64,000 nt of DNA from Gallionella straubiae (lineage in GTDB: Bacteria > Pseudomonadota > Gammaproteobacteria > Burkholderiales > Gallionellaceae), in contig NZ_CP194331.1 in NCBI RefSeq assembly GCF_051257895.1, positions 2,418,001-2,482,000 of the forward strand, in the 5' to 3' direction. Numbering within the stretch: position 1 is the first letter of the stretch; every line of letters begins with the position of its first letter. A program made the position numbers and the translations under genes. Below are positions 56,245 to 64,000 of the stretch, in pieces. The notes beneath the pieces are model-generated. The model was not told where the DNA came from. It saw only the letters and a program-made list of their open reading frames with translations, and did no database searches.

Positions 56245-57536
56245 TGGAATACTACCGTGTCATTGAAGGTGGCCGAAACCGGGCTTTGCTCAAACGGTGT
56301 CGCGCCATTGGCATTTCTACCCTCCAAATAGTTGGATGAAATTCCCTTGTCCCAATTGGTGCTGCGGCTCTGTCCTGACAGCTTTTTGCCTGCAACAATC
56401 ACGACGAATTTCTTGTCCGCCGTTGCAGAAGGCGGGTTGACGCTGAGGCAGGTCGGGCAGGCCGGATTCCACCACCAATACCATTCTGGTTTGTAGGCAT
56501 CGGCCAGCCCGTAAAACACCATTTCTTTCCAGTTCAGCCACCAACCAGAGTTGGAGTTGATGTTGCAGTTGCCTGTCCAGCTATCATCCATGTGGTAGTT
56601 GCTATCATATTTTGTGCTATCGAAAGGCGTGTCCGGGATGCGCCCAAACATCCGATTGCTGCGGTCGTTGTAGCTGACGGGATTGGTCGAGTCGAGTCTT
56701 GCCGCCCAAGGATAACGGCCGTTGTTTTGGGAGTTGCTGGCGTATTCATTAAGGCATTGCCTTACCTCGGCAGCCACGCGCTTCTGGGCGGCCTGCATGA
56801 TGTTGTCCTGCGTGATGACCAGCAGTTGGTCGTTGACGATGAGGTTGTCATTGCCATCCCTGATGCGGCCCTGTATGAAACCGTTGGTTGTATTGTCGGT
56901 GAAGCTGGCATTGTCTATGCCATTGGCGATATCCAGGTAGTTGCGGGCGGTGTTGATGCCTGCGCTGCCGCGGTCTTGCTGGATGCCGTCTTGCCGCTGC
57001 AAGATATCGCCGGGCGCGATGACGACGGCTGCCACGCCATTACCCTGGGCGGCATCGTAAATTACGTTGCCATCGGGGCTGCGAACCGTGATGGTGCCGG
57101 GGCTATCGCTGTTCAAGGTGCCGCTACGCGTGCTGTTCTTGAAGTTGGTAGAGACTGCATACCACAGCCGTTCCCCATTGCCGTCGCGCAAATCGGGCAA
57201 GCCCAGCGTTTTCCATGGCAAGCGGCCGATTCGCTGGGATTGCAGGTTGCAGGTCGTATAGGTGGTATCCCCTGGAATGCCGTCATTGTCTGTGTCGGGG
57301 CAGGGAAGATCGCCTGGCCGCTTGCCGGAGCTAAGGTTCACCGAGACAGAAAATCCAATTAGGGCCTCCTTGGCCTGCGCCAAGGCATCGGCAGTAACTC
57401 TGTTGCGCTCGATTTGCAATGCAGTGCTGCTCATTGATCTGGCCAGTATGGCAACAACCCCCATCACCATAATCACCAGCATTACGATCAGCACGGCGCC
57501 GCACTGTTTTGCTCCGGCAGGGCGGTGCTGGCGCAT
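56241..57536 (-). CDS. Pilus-associated pseudopilin-like protein
   Basis: The 431-residue protein has an N-terminal hydrophobic helix after a charged leader (GAVLIVMLVIMVMGVVAILA), like PilX/GspK-type minor pilins, but no clear Glu5. It shares KEALIGFSVSVN, GDLPCPDTDNDG and GRLPWKTLGLPDLRDG with its neighbour. A long Asn/Asp/Trp-rich region follows with several cysteines (NPACPTCLSV). It may be an adhesin-like tip component; that is inference from size and position. Confidence 0.72.
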   Translation of the reverse strand: MRQHRPAGAKQCGAVLIVMLVIMVMGVVAILARSMSSTALQIERNRVTADALAQAKEALIGFSVSVNLSSGKRPGDLPCPDTDNDGIPGDTTYTTCNLQSQRIGRLPWKTLGLPDLRDGNGERLWYAVSTNFKNSTRSGTLNSDSPGTITVRSPDGNVIYDAAQGNGVAAVVIAPGDILQRQDGIQQDRGSAGINTARNYLDIANGIDNASFTDNTTNGFIQGRIRDGNDNLIVNDQLLVITQDNIMQAAQKRVAAEVRQCLNEYASNSQNNGRYPWAARLDSTNPVSYNDRSNRMFGRIPDTPFDSTKYDSNYHMDDSWTGNCNINSNSGWWLNWKEMVFYGLADAYKPEWYWWWNPACPTCLSVNPPSATADKKFVVIVAGKKLSGQSRSTNWDKGISSNYLEGRNANGATPFEQSPVSATFNDTVVFQ

Positions 57537-57542
57537 GGGGCC

Positions 57543-57899
57543 TTATTTCTCCGCGGACGCCGGGGCGACAAGCACCCTTTGCCCGACCTTTGCCTTGACT
57601 GGTTCCGATTGTCCCGGAACGGCGACGGGCACGCTTTCCGGCGAGCGCTCGTCGCTCTTGCCGGCCGGCTGCGGCACGCCGTTGATCCAGACGGTGCGTT
57701 CGCCGCCGCGCTTCTGTACGACACCGTTGATGGTCAGCGTGCGGGCGCTGCCCGGCTGGGCTTCATCCTGCGGTTGGTTGTATTCGAGTTGCGCGCGCTG
57801 TTCCGGGGTGAAAAACAGCCTCCCCAGCCCTTCCGCGTTGGCCGCTGTGGCCGCCGCAAGCGCCAGGAAAATCAGGCCTGTTCCGAGTGCTGGCTTCAT
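57543..57899 (-). CDS. Small secreted pilus-cluster protein (MshK-like position)
   Basis: The 118-residue protein has a signal peptide (cleaved near ATAANA) and a short body with RTLTINGVVQKRGGERTVWI and a Pro/Ala-rich tail. It occupies the place of mshK in MSHA loci, after the MshJ-like gene and before the pilins. Sequence similarity is too weak for a firm name. It overlaps the preceding gene as ATGA. Confidence 0.65.
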   Translation of the reverse strand: MKPALGTGLIFLALAAATAANAEGLGRLFFTPEQRAQLEYNQPQDEAQPGSARTLTINGVVQKRGGERTVWINGVPQPAGKSDERSPESVPVAVPGQSEPVKAKVGQRVLVAPASAEK

Positions 57900-58510
57900 T
57901 TGGGAGCGTTCCGGTTTTTCAGCGTAATCCAGCCGCCGCTGCAGTCGGCTTTGAGCGGGGTTGCAGTGGTTTGTCCACTCTCGCTGTCGGCGCCGATGCG
58001 TTGCAGCGTGCAGCCATCCAGTTGATATTTGCCCTTGATGCCGGTGCGCAGCGCATCGAAGAAACTCAGGAGCTGCCCCTCATGGAGCAGGTCGAACTGG
58101 AGTTTCATTTCGCTGTAGCCGATGTCGAAGTTGCCACTGTCGACCGGCGGCTGGGGGGCATGGATTTTTTGCGGGGCGATGCTGTAGCGGAAATCCGCCA
58201 CCAGGTTTTTCTGGCGGATTTTTTCCAGGCCTTCTATCCAGTCGAGGCGCTGGTCGTCGCCGATGATTTTCTGCTCGATAAGCGCGCCATATTCGGTGGG
58301 GTAAATCGCCATGTTCTCCTGGTCTTGATGGGCGGTCGCCAGACGGTTGCGCGCGTCGTTGAGCATGTTTTGCGCGTTACGCCGGTCGTTTCGCGCGCTT
58401 TCCGCATATTCGGTGCTGCTGTACAGGATAATCGTGCTGACGAGGGCTGCGGCGCAAACTGTCAGGATGCTCCGGCGCATCAGCGGAAAGTCCGACGTGG
58501 AGAATTTCAT
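57896..58510 (-). CDS. PilO/MshJ-like pilus alignment protein
   Basis: The 204-residue protein has one N-terminal membrane helix (about residues 13-30), a coiled coil (about 35-65) and a small periplasmic domain with LLHEGQLLSFFDALRT. This is the PilO/GspM architecture. It follows the PilM/PilN-like gene with an ATGA overlap. The assignment rests on architecture and order more than on sequence motifs. Confidence 0.7.
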   Translation of the reverse strand: MKFSTSDFPLMRRSILTVCAAALVSTIILYSSTEYAESARNDRRNAQNMLNDARNRLATAHQDQENMAIYPTEYGALIEQKIIGDDQRLDWIEGLEKIRQKNLVADFRYSIAPQKIHAPQPPVDSGNFDIGYSEMKLQFDLLHEGQLLSFFDALRTGIKGKYQLDGCTLQRIGADSESGQTTATPLKADCSGGWITLKNRNAPK

Positions 58511-59994
58511 GCTGTCGGCCTCCGGGAGATTTTCAGGGAGAAATTGAGCGCATTTGCCGATGTTTCGCGCTGGTCGGCAATGCTGCCGCCCGGGCTGACA
58601 TCAAGCGGTCTGGCCAGCATCGTCACCTGGTATCCCTGCGCGGCCAGGTCGCGCTGGAAGTGTTCCAGGTAATTCAGCGCGGCGCGGTAGTCGGCTGCGA
58701 AACCGGTCAGGTGCCCCTTGAGGGTGATGACCTGGGCGGGAACATCGGCGAGTGTATTGGGGGCAACCGGCTCGGCCGCATCCATTCGCCAGGAAAGTTC
58801 GTCGAGTTGAACCTGCGGGTGGCGGTCAAGTGCCGCGCTGACCGGGAGCAAAATATGGTCTGGCGTGGAATCATACCGATTGAGCACGCGCATGATGGAT
58901 ACCCCGGCCTTCATGTCGGCCGCGGGGGCGTAGGTGCTCGGGAAGGTGTGGGTAATATTCTGCGCTACTTCCAGCGTGCGTTGCGCCGCGGTTCTGAGCG
59001 ATGCGGCTTCCACGGCATCGCGGCGGCTTTGCCACAAATTTGCCGTTCCCCAGAGCAGCATGCCGAACAGCAGCGTGGCGCTGGCCAGGTTGAGCACGTG
59101 CCTTAATTGCCACAACGTGAAGTAGTGGGTATGGGTCGCGTTCGCATAATGGGCCTGCGGTGGCTGTACCGCGAGCTGGTGCAGGAATACCTGGGTGGCG
59201 TCCGAGTCGTCGAAGCGGTAGTCGATTCTGTGCTGGCTGGCGATGTCCGCGAGGTCGGCGAAGTCATAGTGCATGTCCGCGCTTCTCGGTAATTCCAGTT
59301 GCAGTTCGAGCAGGTCACGGCCATGACCCAGCAGGCGTACATCGAGCGTCTGCCCGGGCGGGAGCAGGCTCAGGCTCTTCAGATACTGGTAGGTGCGGGT
59401 AAGTTCTTCGACCACGGCATTCTGGAAGGTCATGCCGGAGCGCAGGGGGGTCAGCCGGGATATTTGCAGGCGGTGATTGATGAAATAGGTCTGGCGCAAG
59501 CCGGCGGATTTTTCCCAGGAAATCAGCAACAGGTGGTTCGATGGGTGATCCTTGACCAGCGGTGAACTGATCTGCGGCACGGAATAGATTCCGGCGAGCG
59601 GGATCTGCTGCGCCAGCATGATGTCCAGCCAGGGCTTGATGAGCGCCGGGTTGGTCAGCGCCGAGAACAGCATGTCGTCGTCACGCCGCCCGGTCTTTTG
59701 CCGCTGCAGCAGGGTGGCCTCGCGGAACGGAGTGCTGCGATAGAACTGTTCGAATTTGCGCTCCAGCAGCGCGCTGCGGCTGCGCCCGATCATGTGCGGG
59801 ACGGTTTCCTGGCGAAAATCCTCTTCGATCAGATCGACCAGCAGATAGGTCGGGTGCTTTGCCTCCTGCAGGAAGGCGGCGAAGTTCGCCTGACCTTCCG
59901 GCGAGGCCGTGAATTCGTGCTGGGCGGAGATATTTCCGTGCGCCATGACCTGCGCATGGAGGTGGTTGGCGCTCAGGAATAGCAGCAGCTGCAT
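58507..59994 (-). CDS. PilM/PilN-like (MshI-type) pilus assembly protein
   Basis: The 495-residue protein has a long soluble N-terminal part (about 1-290) and one membrane helix (LASATLLFGMLLWGTANLWQ, about 305-325). A coiled coil and a PilN-like periplasmic domain follow. This looks like a fused PilM-PilN or MshI-type inner-membrane platform protein. I see no clear ATP-binding motif in the N-terminal part. It starts on the last base of the mshG stop. Confidence 0.68.
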   Translation of the reverse strand: MQLLLFLSANHLHAQVMAHGNISAQHEFTASPEGQANFAAFLQEAKHPTYLLVDLIEEDFRQETVPHMIGRSRSALLERKFEQFYRSTPFREATLLQRQKTGRRDDDMLFSALTNPALIKPWLDIMLAQQIPLAGIYSVPQISSPLVKDHPSNHLLLISWEKSAGLRQTYFINHRLQISRLTPLRSGMTFQNAVVEELTRTYQYLKSLSLLPPGQTLDVRLLGHGRDLLELQLELPRSADMHYDFADLADIASQHRIDYRFDDSDATQVFLHQLAVQPPQAHYANATHTHYFTLWQLRHVLNLASATLLFGMLLWGTANLWQSRRDAVEAASLRTAAQRTLEVAQNITHTFPSTYAPAADMKAGVSIMRVLNRYDSTPDHILLPVSAALDRHPQVQLDELSWRMDAAEPVAPNTLADVPAQVITLKGHLTGFAADYRAALNYLEHFQRDLAAQGYQVTMLARPLDVSPGGSIADQRETSANALNFSLKISRRPTA

Positions 59995-61196
59995 CAGAAT
60001 TGCACCTTGCTGATGATGTCGTAGATCGGCGCCAGCACCGACAGCATGACCCAGCCGAGCAATGCGCCGAGGATGATGGTCATGGTCGGTTCGATCAGGG
60101 ACTGGATTTTATTGATGGAGTCCTTCACGTCGCGGTCGTAGAAATAGCTGACATTGAGCAATGCCTTATCCAGCGAGCCGGTCGATTCACCCACTTTGAG
60201 CATGCGTATTATCAGCGGCGGGAAGATATCGGTTTGCTGGAAGCTTTGGGTGAGGTTCTTGCCGGATTCGATTTCGCGGACGATATCGTCCAGGCTTTTT
60301 ACGATCACGCGGTTGTTGACCACATCGCGAGAATTGACGATGCAGTTGAGGATGCTGATGCCGGAGCTGTACATCATCGCAAAGGTGTTGGCAAAGCGAG
60401 CCAGGATGATCTTGCGCAGGATCGGGCCGATCACCCAGAGGTTGAGCTTCAGGTTGTCGAGCCGGAACTGCATCTCCGGACTGGAGGCGACGATCAGCCT
60501 GGCTGCGACTGGCAGGATCACGGGCAGGGCGGCAAGCGCATACCAGTAATTCACGAAGAATGCCGATGTGGCCAGCAGCATGCGTGTCTGGATCGGGATT
60601 TCCTGCCCTGTGCTCTTGATGAAGCCGACCAGTTGCGGCACCAGGTAGATCATCAGGAAAAAGGTGATCGCCACCACGACCGTGCCGACGAAGGCCGGGT
60701 AGAGCATGATGGTCTTGGTATGCGACGCCATTTCGTCCTGCCACTTCAGCGATTCGGTGATGTGCAGGAACACTTCCGGCAGGCGCCCGCTTTCCTCGCC
60801 GGCATGGACGAGGCTGATGTATATCCTGTCGAACGCATCGGGATGCTGTTCCATGGCCTGGGAAAGTTTTTTGCCGCCTTCGATGGTCTCGACGAGGTTG
60901 GCGATGATTTCCCGGAAGTGCATGTCGGTCATGGTGTCGCGCAGATCGGCAAGGCTTTCCAGCAAGGGTACGCCGGCGTGGGTGAGCTGTTCGAGGTTGA
61001 AGAAGAAGGTGATGAGCTCGGGGCGTTTGACCCTGATGCGCCTCATGCCGGTTTTGCCGCGGTCTTCCCTGGCATCGATCAGGTCGAGGCCACCGCGCTT
61101 CAGGCGCAACTCCAGATCCACGACATTGGCCGCATCCTGGATGCCTTTGGTGGTTTTGCCGCGCTCGTTGATGGCGCGGTAGGAATAGAGCGCCAT
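59994..61196 (-). CDS. mshG: Type IV pilus / type II secretion inner-membrane protein (MshG, GspF family)
   Basis: The 400-residue protein is the polytopic platform protein of the pilus machine. It has the two T2SSF domains: FFFNLEQLTHAGVPLLESLA with QHPDAFDRIYISLVHAGEES, and ANTFAMMYSSGISILNCIVN with LIIRMLKVGESTGSLDKALL. Three membrane helices are evident. The N-terminal MALYSYRAINERGKTTKGIQ is typical. It follows the ATPase gene by one base. Confidence 0.9.
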   Translation of the reverse strand: MALYSYRAINERGKTTKGIQDAANVVDLELRLKRGGLDLIDAREDRGKTGMRRIRVKRPELITFFFNLEQLTHAGVPLLESLADLRDTMTDMHFREIIANLVETIEGGKKLSQAMEQHPDAFDRIYISLVHAGEESGRLPEVFLHITESLKWQDEMASHTKTIMLYPAFVGTVVVAITFFLMIYLVPQLVGFIKSTGQEIPIQTRMLLATSAFFVNYWYALAALPVILPVAARLIVASSPEMQFRLDNLKLNLWVIGPILRKIILARFANTFAMMYSSGISILNCIVNSRDVVNNRVIVKSLDDIVREIESGKNLTQSFQQTDIFPPLIIRMLKVGESTGSLDKALLNVSYFYDRDVKDSINKIQSLIEPTMTIILGALLGWVMLSVLAPIYDIISKVQF

Positions 61197-61197
61197 G

Positions 61198-62916
61198 TCA
61201 ACTCAACCGGTCGGTCAGATCCACCACGCGGCTGACTTCGGCCAGCGAGGTAACGCCCTGCATGATGCGCCGGATGCCGTCGATAGCCAGTGGCTGGAAT
61301 CCCTTGGCAAGCAAGGCTTCCTTGATCTTGCTGGTGCTGGCGCGGGAAGCGACCAGGTCGTCCAGGTCGTGATCCATCTTCAGCAGCTCCATGATGGCCA
61401 TGCGCCCGTGATAGCCCTGGTGATTGCAGGCTTCGCAACCGGCGGCGCGGTACAGGGCGATGTCCTGGTCGGCAGCGATGCCCAGCAGCTTGCGCTCCAG
61501 CGCATCCGGCTGGTAAGGGTATTTGCATTCCCTGCACAGCACGCGCACCAGGCGTTGCGCCACGATGCCGATGATGTTGCCGGCCATGATGTCTGGCAGG
61601 ATGCCGATATCGAGGAGGCGCGGGATCGCGCCTATGGCCGAATTGGTGTGTAGCGTCGAATAGACCTGATGGCCGGTCATCGCGGCGCGGAACGCCATTT
61701 CGGCGGTCGGATGGTCGCGGATCTCGCCGACCAGGATGACGTCCGGATCCTGGCGCATCATCGAGCGGATGCCGTTGGCGAAATCCAGCTTGACGGACTC
61801 GTTGATCGAGGTCTGGCGGATCATGGCGATCGGGTATTCCACCGGATCTTCCAGGGTCATGATGTTGATCGATTCGGTGTTGATGTGGTTCAGCACCGAG
61901 TACAGCGTGGTGGTCTTGCCGCTGCCGGTCGGGCCGGTGACCAGCACGATGCCTTCCGGCTTGGCGATGATCATCTTGAGCAGGTTGAGGGCGGCATCAT
62001 CGAGGCCGATCTGGTCGAGCGGCACGATGCCTTTCTGCCGGTCGAGAATGCGCAGCACCATGTTCTCGCCGTACGTGGTGGGGTGCGAGGCTACACGGAA
62101 GTCGATCTGGCGGCCGGACAGGCGTAGCGAGATGCGCCCGTCCTGCGGCGCGCGCGTCTCGGCGATGTTCATGTTGCTCATCACCTTGAGGCGCACCACC
62201 ATCGCGGGCCAATAGCTCTTGTGCAGGCTGCGCACTTGGCGCAGCACGCCGTCAATGCGGTAGCGGATGCGCAGGAAACTGCTTTCCGGCTCGAAGTGGA
62301 TGTCGGAAACGCTGTGTTGCACCGCCTCGGTGAGCAGCGCGTCGATCAGGCGCACCACCGGCTGGCTGAATTCGTTTACGCCGGGCTGCAGCGCCTGGTA
62401 TTCCATCTCGCCCGGCTCGATCTCGTGCAGGATGCCGTCGATGGAAAGCTCGAAGCCGTAGTACTGGTCGATCGCGCGCAGGATGTCGGATTCGCTCGCG
62501 AGCTGGGTGATCAGCCGGTACTCGTCCTTGAGCAGCGCGCGCACCTGGTCGAGCGCGATGATGTTGTCCGGGTCGGCGACCGCCAGGGTCAGGGTGCGGC
62601 CGGTCTTGTCCACCGACAGCGGCACCAGCTGGTAGCGCCGCGCGACGTCTTTGGGGATGAACGCCAGCGCGGCGGGATCGATGATGACGGCAGTGAGGTC
62701 GACGCTTTCCTGCCCGAGGTTTTCCGATAGCACATCGCGGATGGTGGCTTCGGAGAGGAACCCCAGGCGCACCAGCAGGCGGCCGAGCGGCTCATGCGAT
62801 TTGCTCTGTTCTTGCAGGGCGATGCGCAACTGGTCGTCGCTGATCACGCCCTTCTCGACGAGGATGCGCCCCAGTGGCTGCTGGAGTTGGTTTTCCATTT
62901 TCTGGATTTTCGGCAT
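61198..62916 (-). CDS. mshE: Pilus assembly ATPase (MshE, GspE/PilB family)
   Basis: The 572-residue ATPase powers pilin polymerisation. Walker A is GPTGSGKTTTLYSVL, with the Asp box (IMTLEDPVEYPIAMIRQTSI), Walker B in MRQDPDVILVGEIRDHPTAE and four zinc-binding cysteines (LCRECKYP, CEACNHQG). The N-terminus holds two MshEN-type repeats, PLGRILVEKG and PLGRLLVRLG; in Vibrio MshE such repeats bind cyclic di-GMP. The usual basic residue before LG is Pro here. An ATG at 62898 is an alternative start. Confidence 0.92.
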   Translation of the reverse strand: MPKIQKMENQLQQPLGRILVEKGVISDDQLRIALQEQSKSHEPLGRLLVRLGFLSEATIRDVLSENLGQESVDLTAVIIDPAALAFIPKDVARRYQLVPLSVDKTGRTLTLAVADPDNIIALDQVRALLKDEYRLITQLASESDILRAIDQYYGFELSIDGILHEIEPGEMEYQALQPGVNEFSQPVVRLIDALLTEAVQHSVSDIHFEPESSFLRIRYRIDGVLRQVRSLHKSYWPAMVVRLKVMSNMNIAETRAPQDGRISLRLSGRQIDFRVASHPTTYGENMVLRILDRQKGIVPLDQIGLDDAALNLLKMIIAKPEGIVLVTGPTGSGKTTTLYSVLNHINTESINIMTLEDPVEYPIAMIRQTSINESVKLDFANGIRSMMRQDPDVILVGEIRDHPTAEMAFRAAMTGHQVYSTLHTNSAIGAIPRLLDIGILPDIMAGNIIGIVAQRLVRVLCRECKYPYQPDALERKLLGIAADQDIALYRAAGCEACNHQGYHGRMAIMELLKMDHDLDDLVASRASTSKIKEALLAKGFQPLAIDGIRRIMQGVTSLAEVSRVVDLTDRLS

Positions 62917-62921
62917 GGCGG

Positions 62922-63997
62922 TTAACGCGCCAATTCCTGTGCGCGTTGCGAAATCCGGGAGTGGTCGAAACCGGCGCTGTGCGACGGGTCGAGCTGCATG
63001 GCGCGCTGGTAATGCTGCGCAGCCGGTTTTTTCTGTCCGAGATGGTCGAGGCTAACCGCGAGATTGAAGGCGTATTCGGCATTGCCGGGTTCCAGCGTAT
63101 AGGCGTTGAAATAGGCCTGCTGCGCCTCGCCCCAGCGCGATTGCCCGGCATAGAGGTTGCCCAGCGCAAAATGCAGCACGGCCGAGTTGCCTTGCTCGCG
63201 GAGCAGGATTTTCAGGCGGCTCTCGCTGTAATCGTCGTCGGTGCTCAGCGCGGACATTCCGGCATTTGCCGCCGCATTGCGCGGGTCCAGCACCAGCACC
63301 CGGCCGAAATATTGCGCCGCCTCTCTGGTTTCCCCGCGCTGCTGGGCGATGGCCGCCAGCCCGAGCAGCACATCGGGATTGCGCGCATCCCTTTCGAGCC
63401 TGCTCAGGTACAGCCGCCGGGCTTCGTCCAGCCTGCCATTGCCATAGGCGAGATAGGCGTCGCTGAGCAGTGCATCGACCGGCTCGATTTTCTTCGGCTC
63501 GATGCGGATGGGCTCCTGGCGCGCCGGGGCGCGGATGCGCGATTGCGGCTCGGCGGCGGGAGCGCCCTTTGCCGGTGGAGTGGCAGCGAGCCGTTCTGCT
63601 CCGGGGGGGGGGCTGCGGGAGTCGGCCCGTTGCCTGCCGCAGTCGGCTCATGCGGGATTGCGGGCTCCGTTGCGGCGGTGGGCGGCGTTTGGTGGGCCGG
63701 TGGGGCGGGCGGCGCGCTGATGGGGCGGGGAGGTGTCGTGTGGCTCGTGGAATCCAGATACCAGAGATAAATCATGCCGCCGACAAGCAGCAGGATCGTG
63801 CCGCCCAGGGCGTAGAGCAGATTGCGGTTGGGCAGCGCACCGCCGGGGATCGGGAACAGGGACTTTGCGGTGAACAGCTTCTGTCTGGTACTGCGCGTCT
63901 GGTCTGCGGCCTGCGGGGTGGCCGTTTCCGTGCCTGTGCCGGTTCCCGGCTGCGTGGCTTGCAGCGACTTTTTGCGGGCATCCAGGAGCAGGCTCAT
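62922..63997 (-). pseudogene. MshN-like TPR protein, frame broken at a C10 tract
   Basis: The first frame starts MSLLLDARKKSLQATQ with a membrane helix (about residues 61-80) and a Pro-rich linker. At the C10 tract (63603-63612) the natural frame shifts. Continuing in the 63997 frame gives an aberrant Arg/Ser tail and a stop at 63404. The second frame carries DALLSDAYLAYGNGRLDEAR and TPR repeats to 62922. Eleven or eight C residues would restore a 358- or 357-residue MshN-like protein. It may be a sequencing error, a true mutation or phase variation. mshE follows after 5 bases. Confidence 0.8.
63603..63612. repeat. C10/G10 homopolymer tract in the mshN-like gene
   Basis: Ten G on the plus strand, ten C in the coding sense, fall exactly where the two halves of the reading frame separate. 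Tracts of this length slip readily during replication and are also error-prone in sequencing. Confidence 0.9.
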
Positions 63998-64000
63998 AGG

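Overview
The window looks like a chromosomal segment of a betaproteobacterium, most likely a member of the Gallionellaceae / Nitrosomonadales (Sideroxydans- or Gallionella-like). The grounds are the betaproteobacterial character of the rRNA operon and of the housekeeping proteins (FliF-FliR, RpoD, PurH, GlnS, HrpA), together with two cytochrome cd1 nitrite reductases in a moderately GC-rich genome full of small palindromic repeats. The genus is an inference, not something read directly.

Layout. (1) 1-14.6 kb: a flagellar locus. flgKL run on the plus strand behind an excellent sigma-28 promoter. The overlapping block fliF-G-H-I-J-K-L-M-N-O-P-Q-R runs on the minus strand, divergent from fliE. 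(2) 14.6-29.7 kb: a beta-barrel porin, ubiA, a methyltransferase, and a minus-strand housekeeping run dusB-fis-purH-purD-tsaC-hemF. These are followed by dsbC, a LOV-like PAS-GGDEF protein, mltA, apaG and a TonB-dependent receptor. (3) 29.8-34 kb: two near-identical nirS genes in tandem with no other nir genes beside them. A 0.8-kb spacer between them carries two copies of a tandem dyad that fits the RegA/RegR/RoxR redox-regulator box. (4) 34.3-43.3 kb: tsaD, a complete 16S-tRNA-Ile-tRNA-Ala-23S-5S operon with promoter, processing stems and terminator, then rpoD and a CAT-anticodon tRNA. (5) 43.3-55 kb: a 23-codon membrane micro-ORF with its own promoter and terminator, hrpA, a patatin, birA-coaX-SPOR, a second CAT tRNA, glnS and cysS. 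(6) 54.9-55.5 kb: a REP-associated tyrosine transposase flanked by REP hairpins. (7) 55.6-64 kb: a minus-strand MSHA-like type IV pilus assembly cluster whose first gene, mshN-like, is split at a ten-base C tract.

How the genes work together. The flagellar genes give the basal body, export apparatus, C-ring and hook-filament junction. The pilus cluster and the diguanylate cyclase point to surface attachment controlled by cyclic di-GMP. TsaC and TsaD both serve t6A tRNA modification. PurH and PurD act in purine synthesis, HemF in haem synthesis, BirA and CoaX in biotin and CoA metabolism. NirS gives periplasmic nitrite reduction to NO.

The most interesting items are the REP/transposase unit, the palindromic repeat translated in frame inside cysS, the paired redox-box-like dyads between the nirS copies, the cysteine-less LOV-like cyclase, the micro-ORF transcription unit and the C10 tract in the pilus gene.
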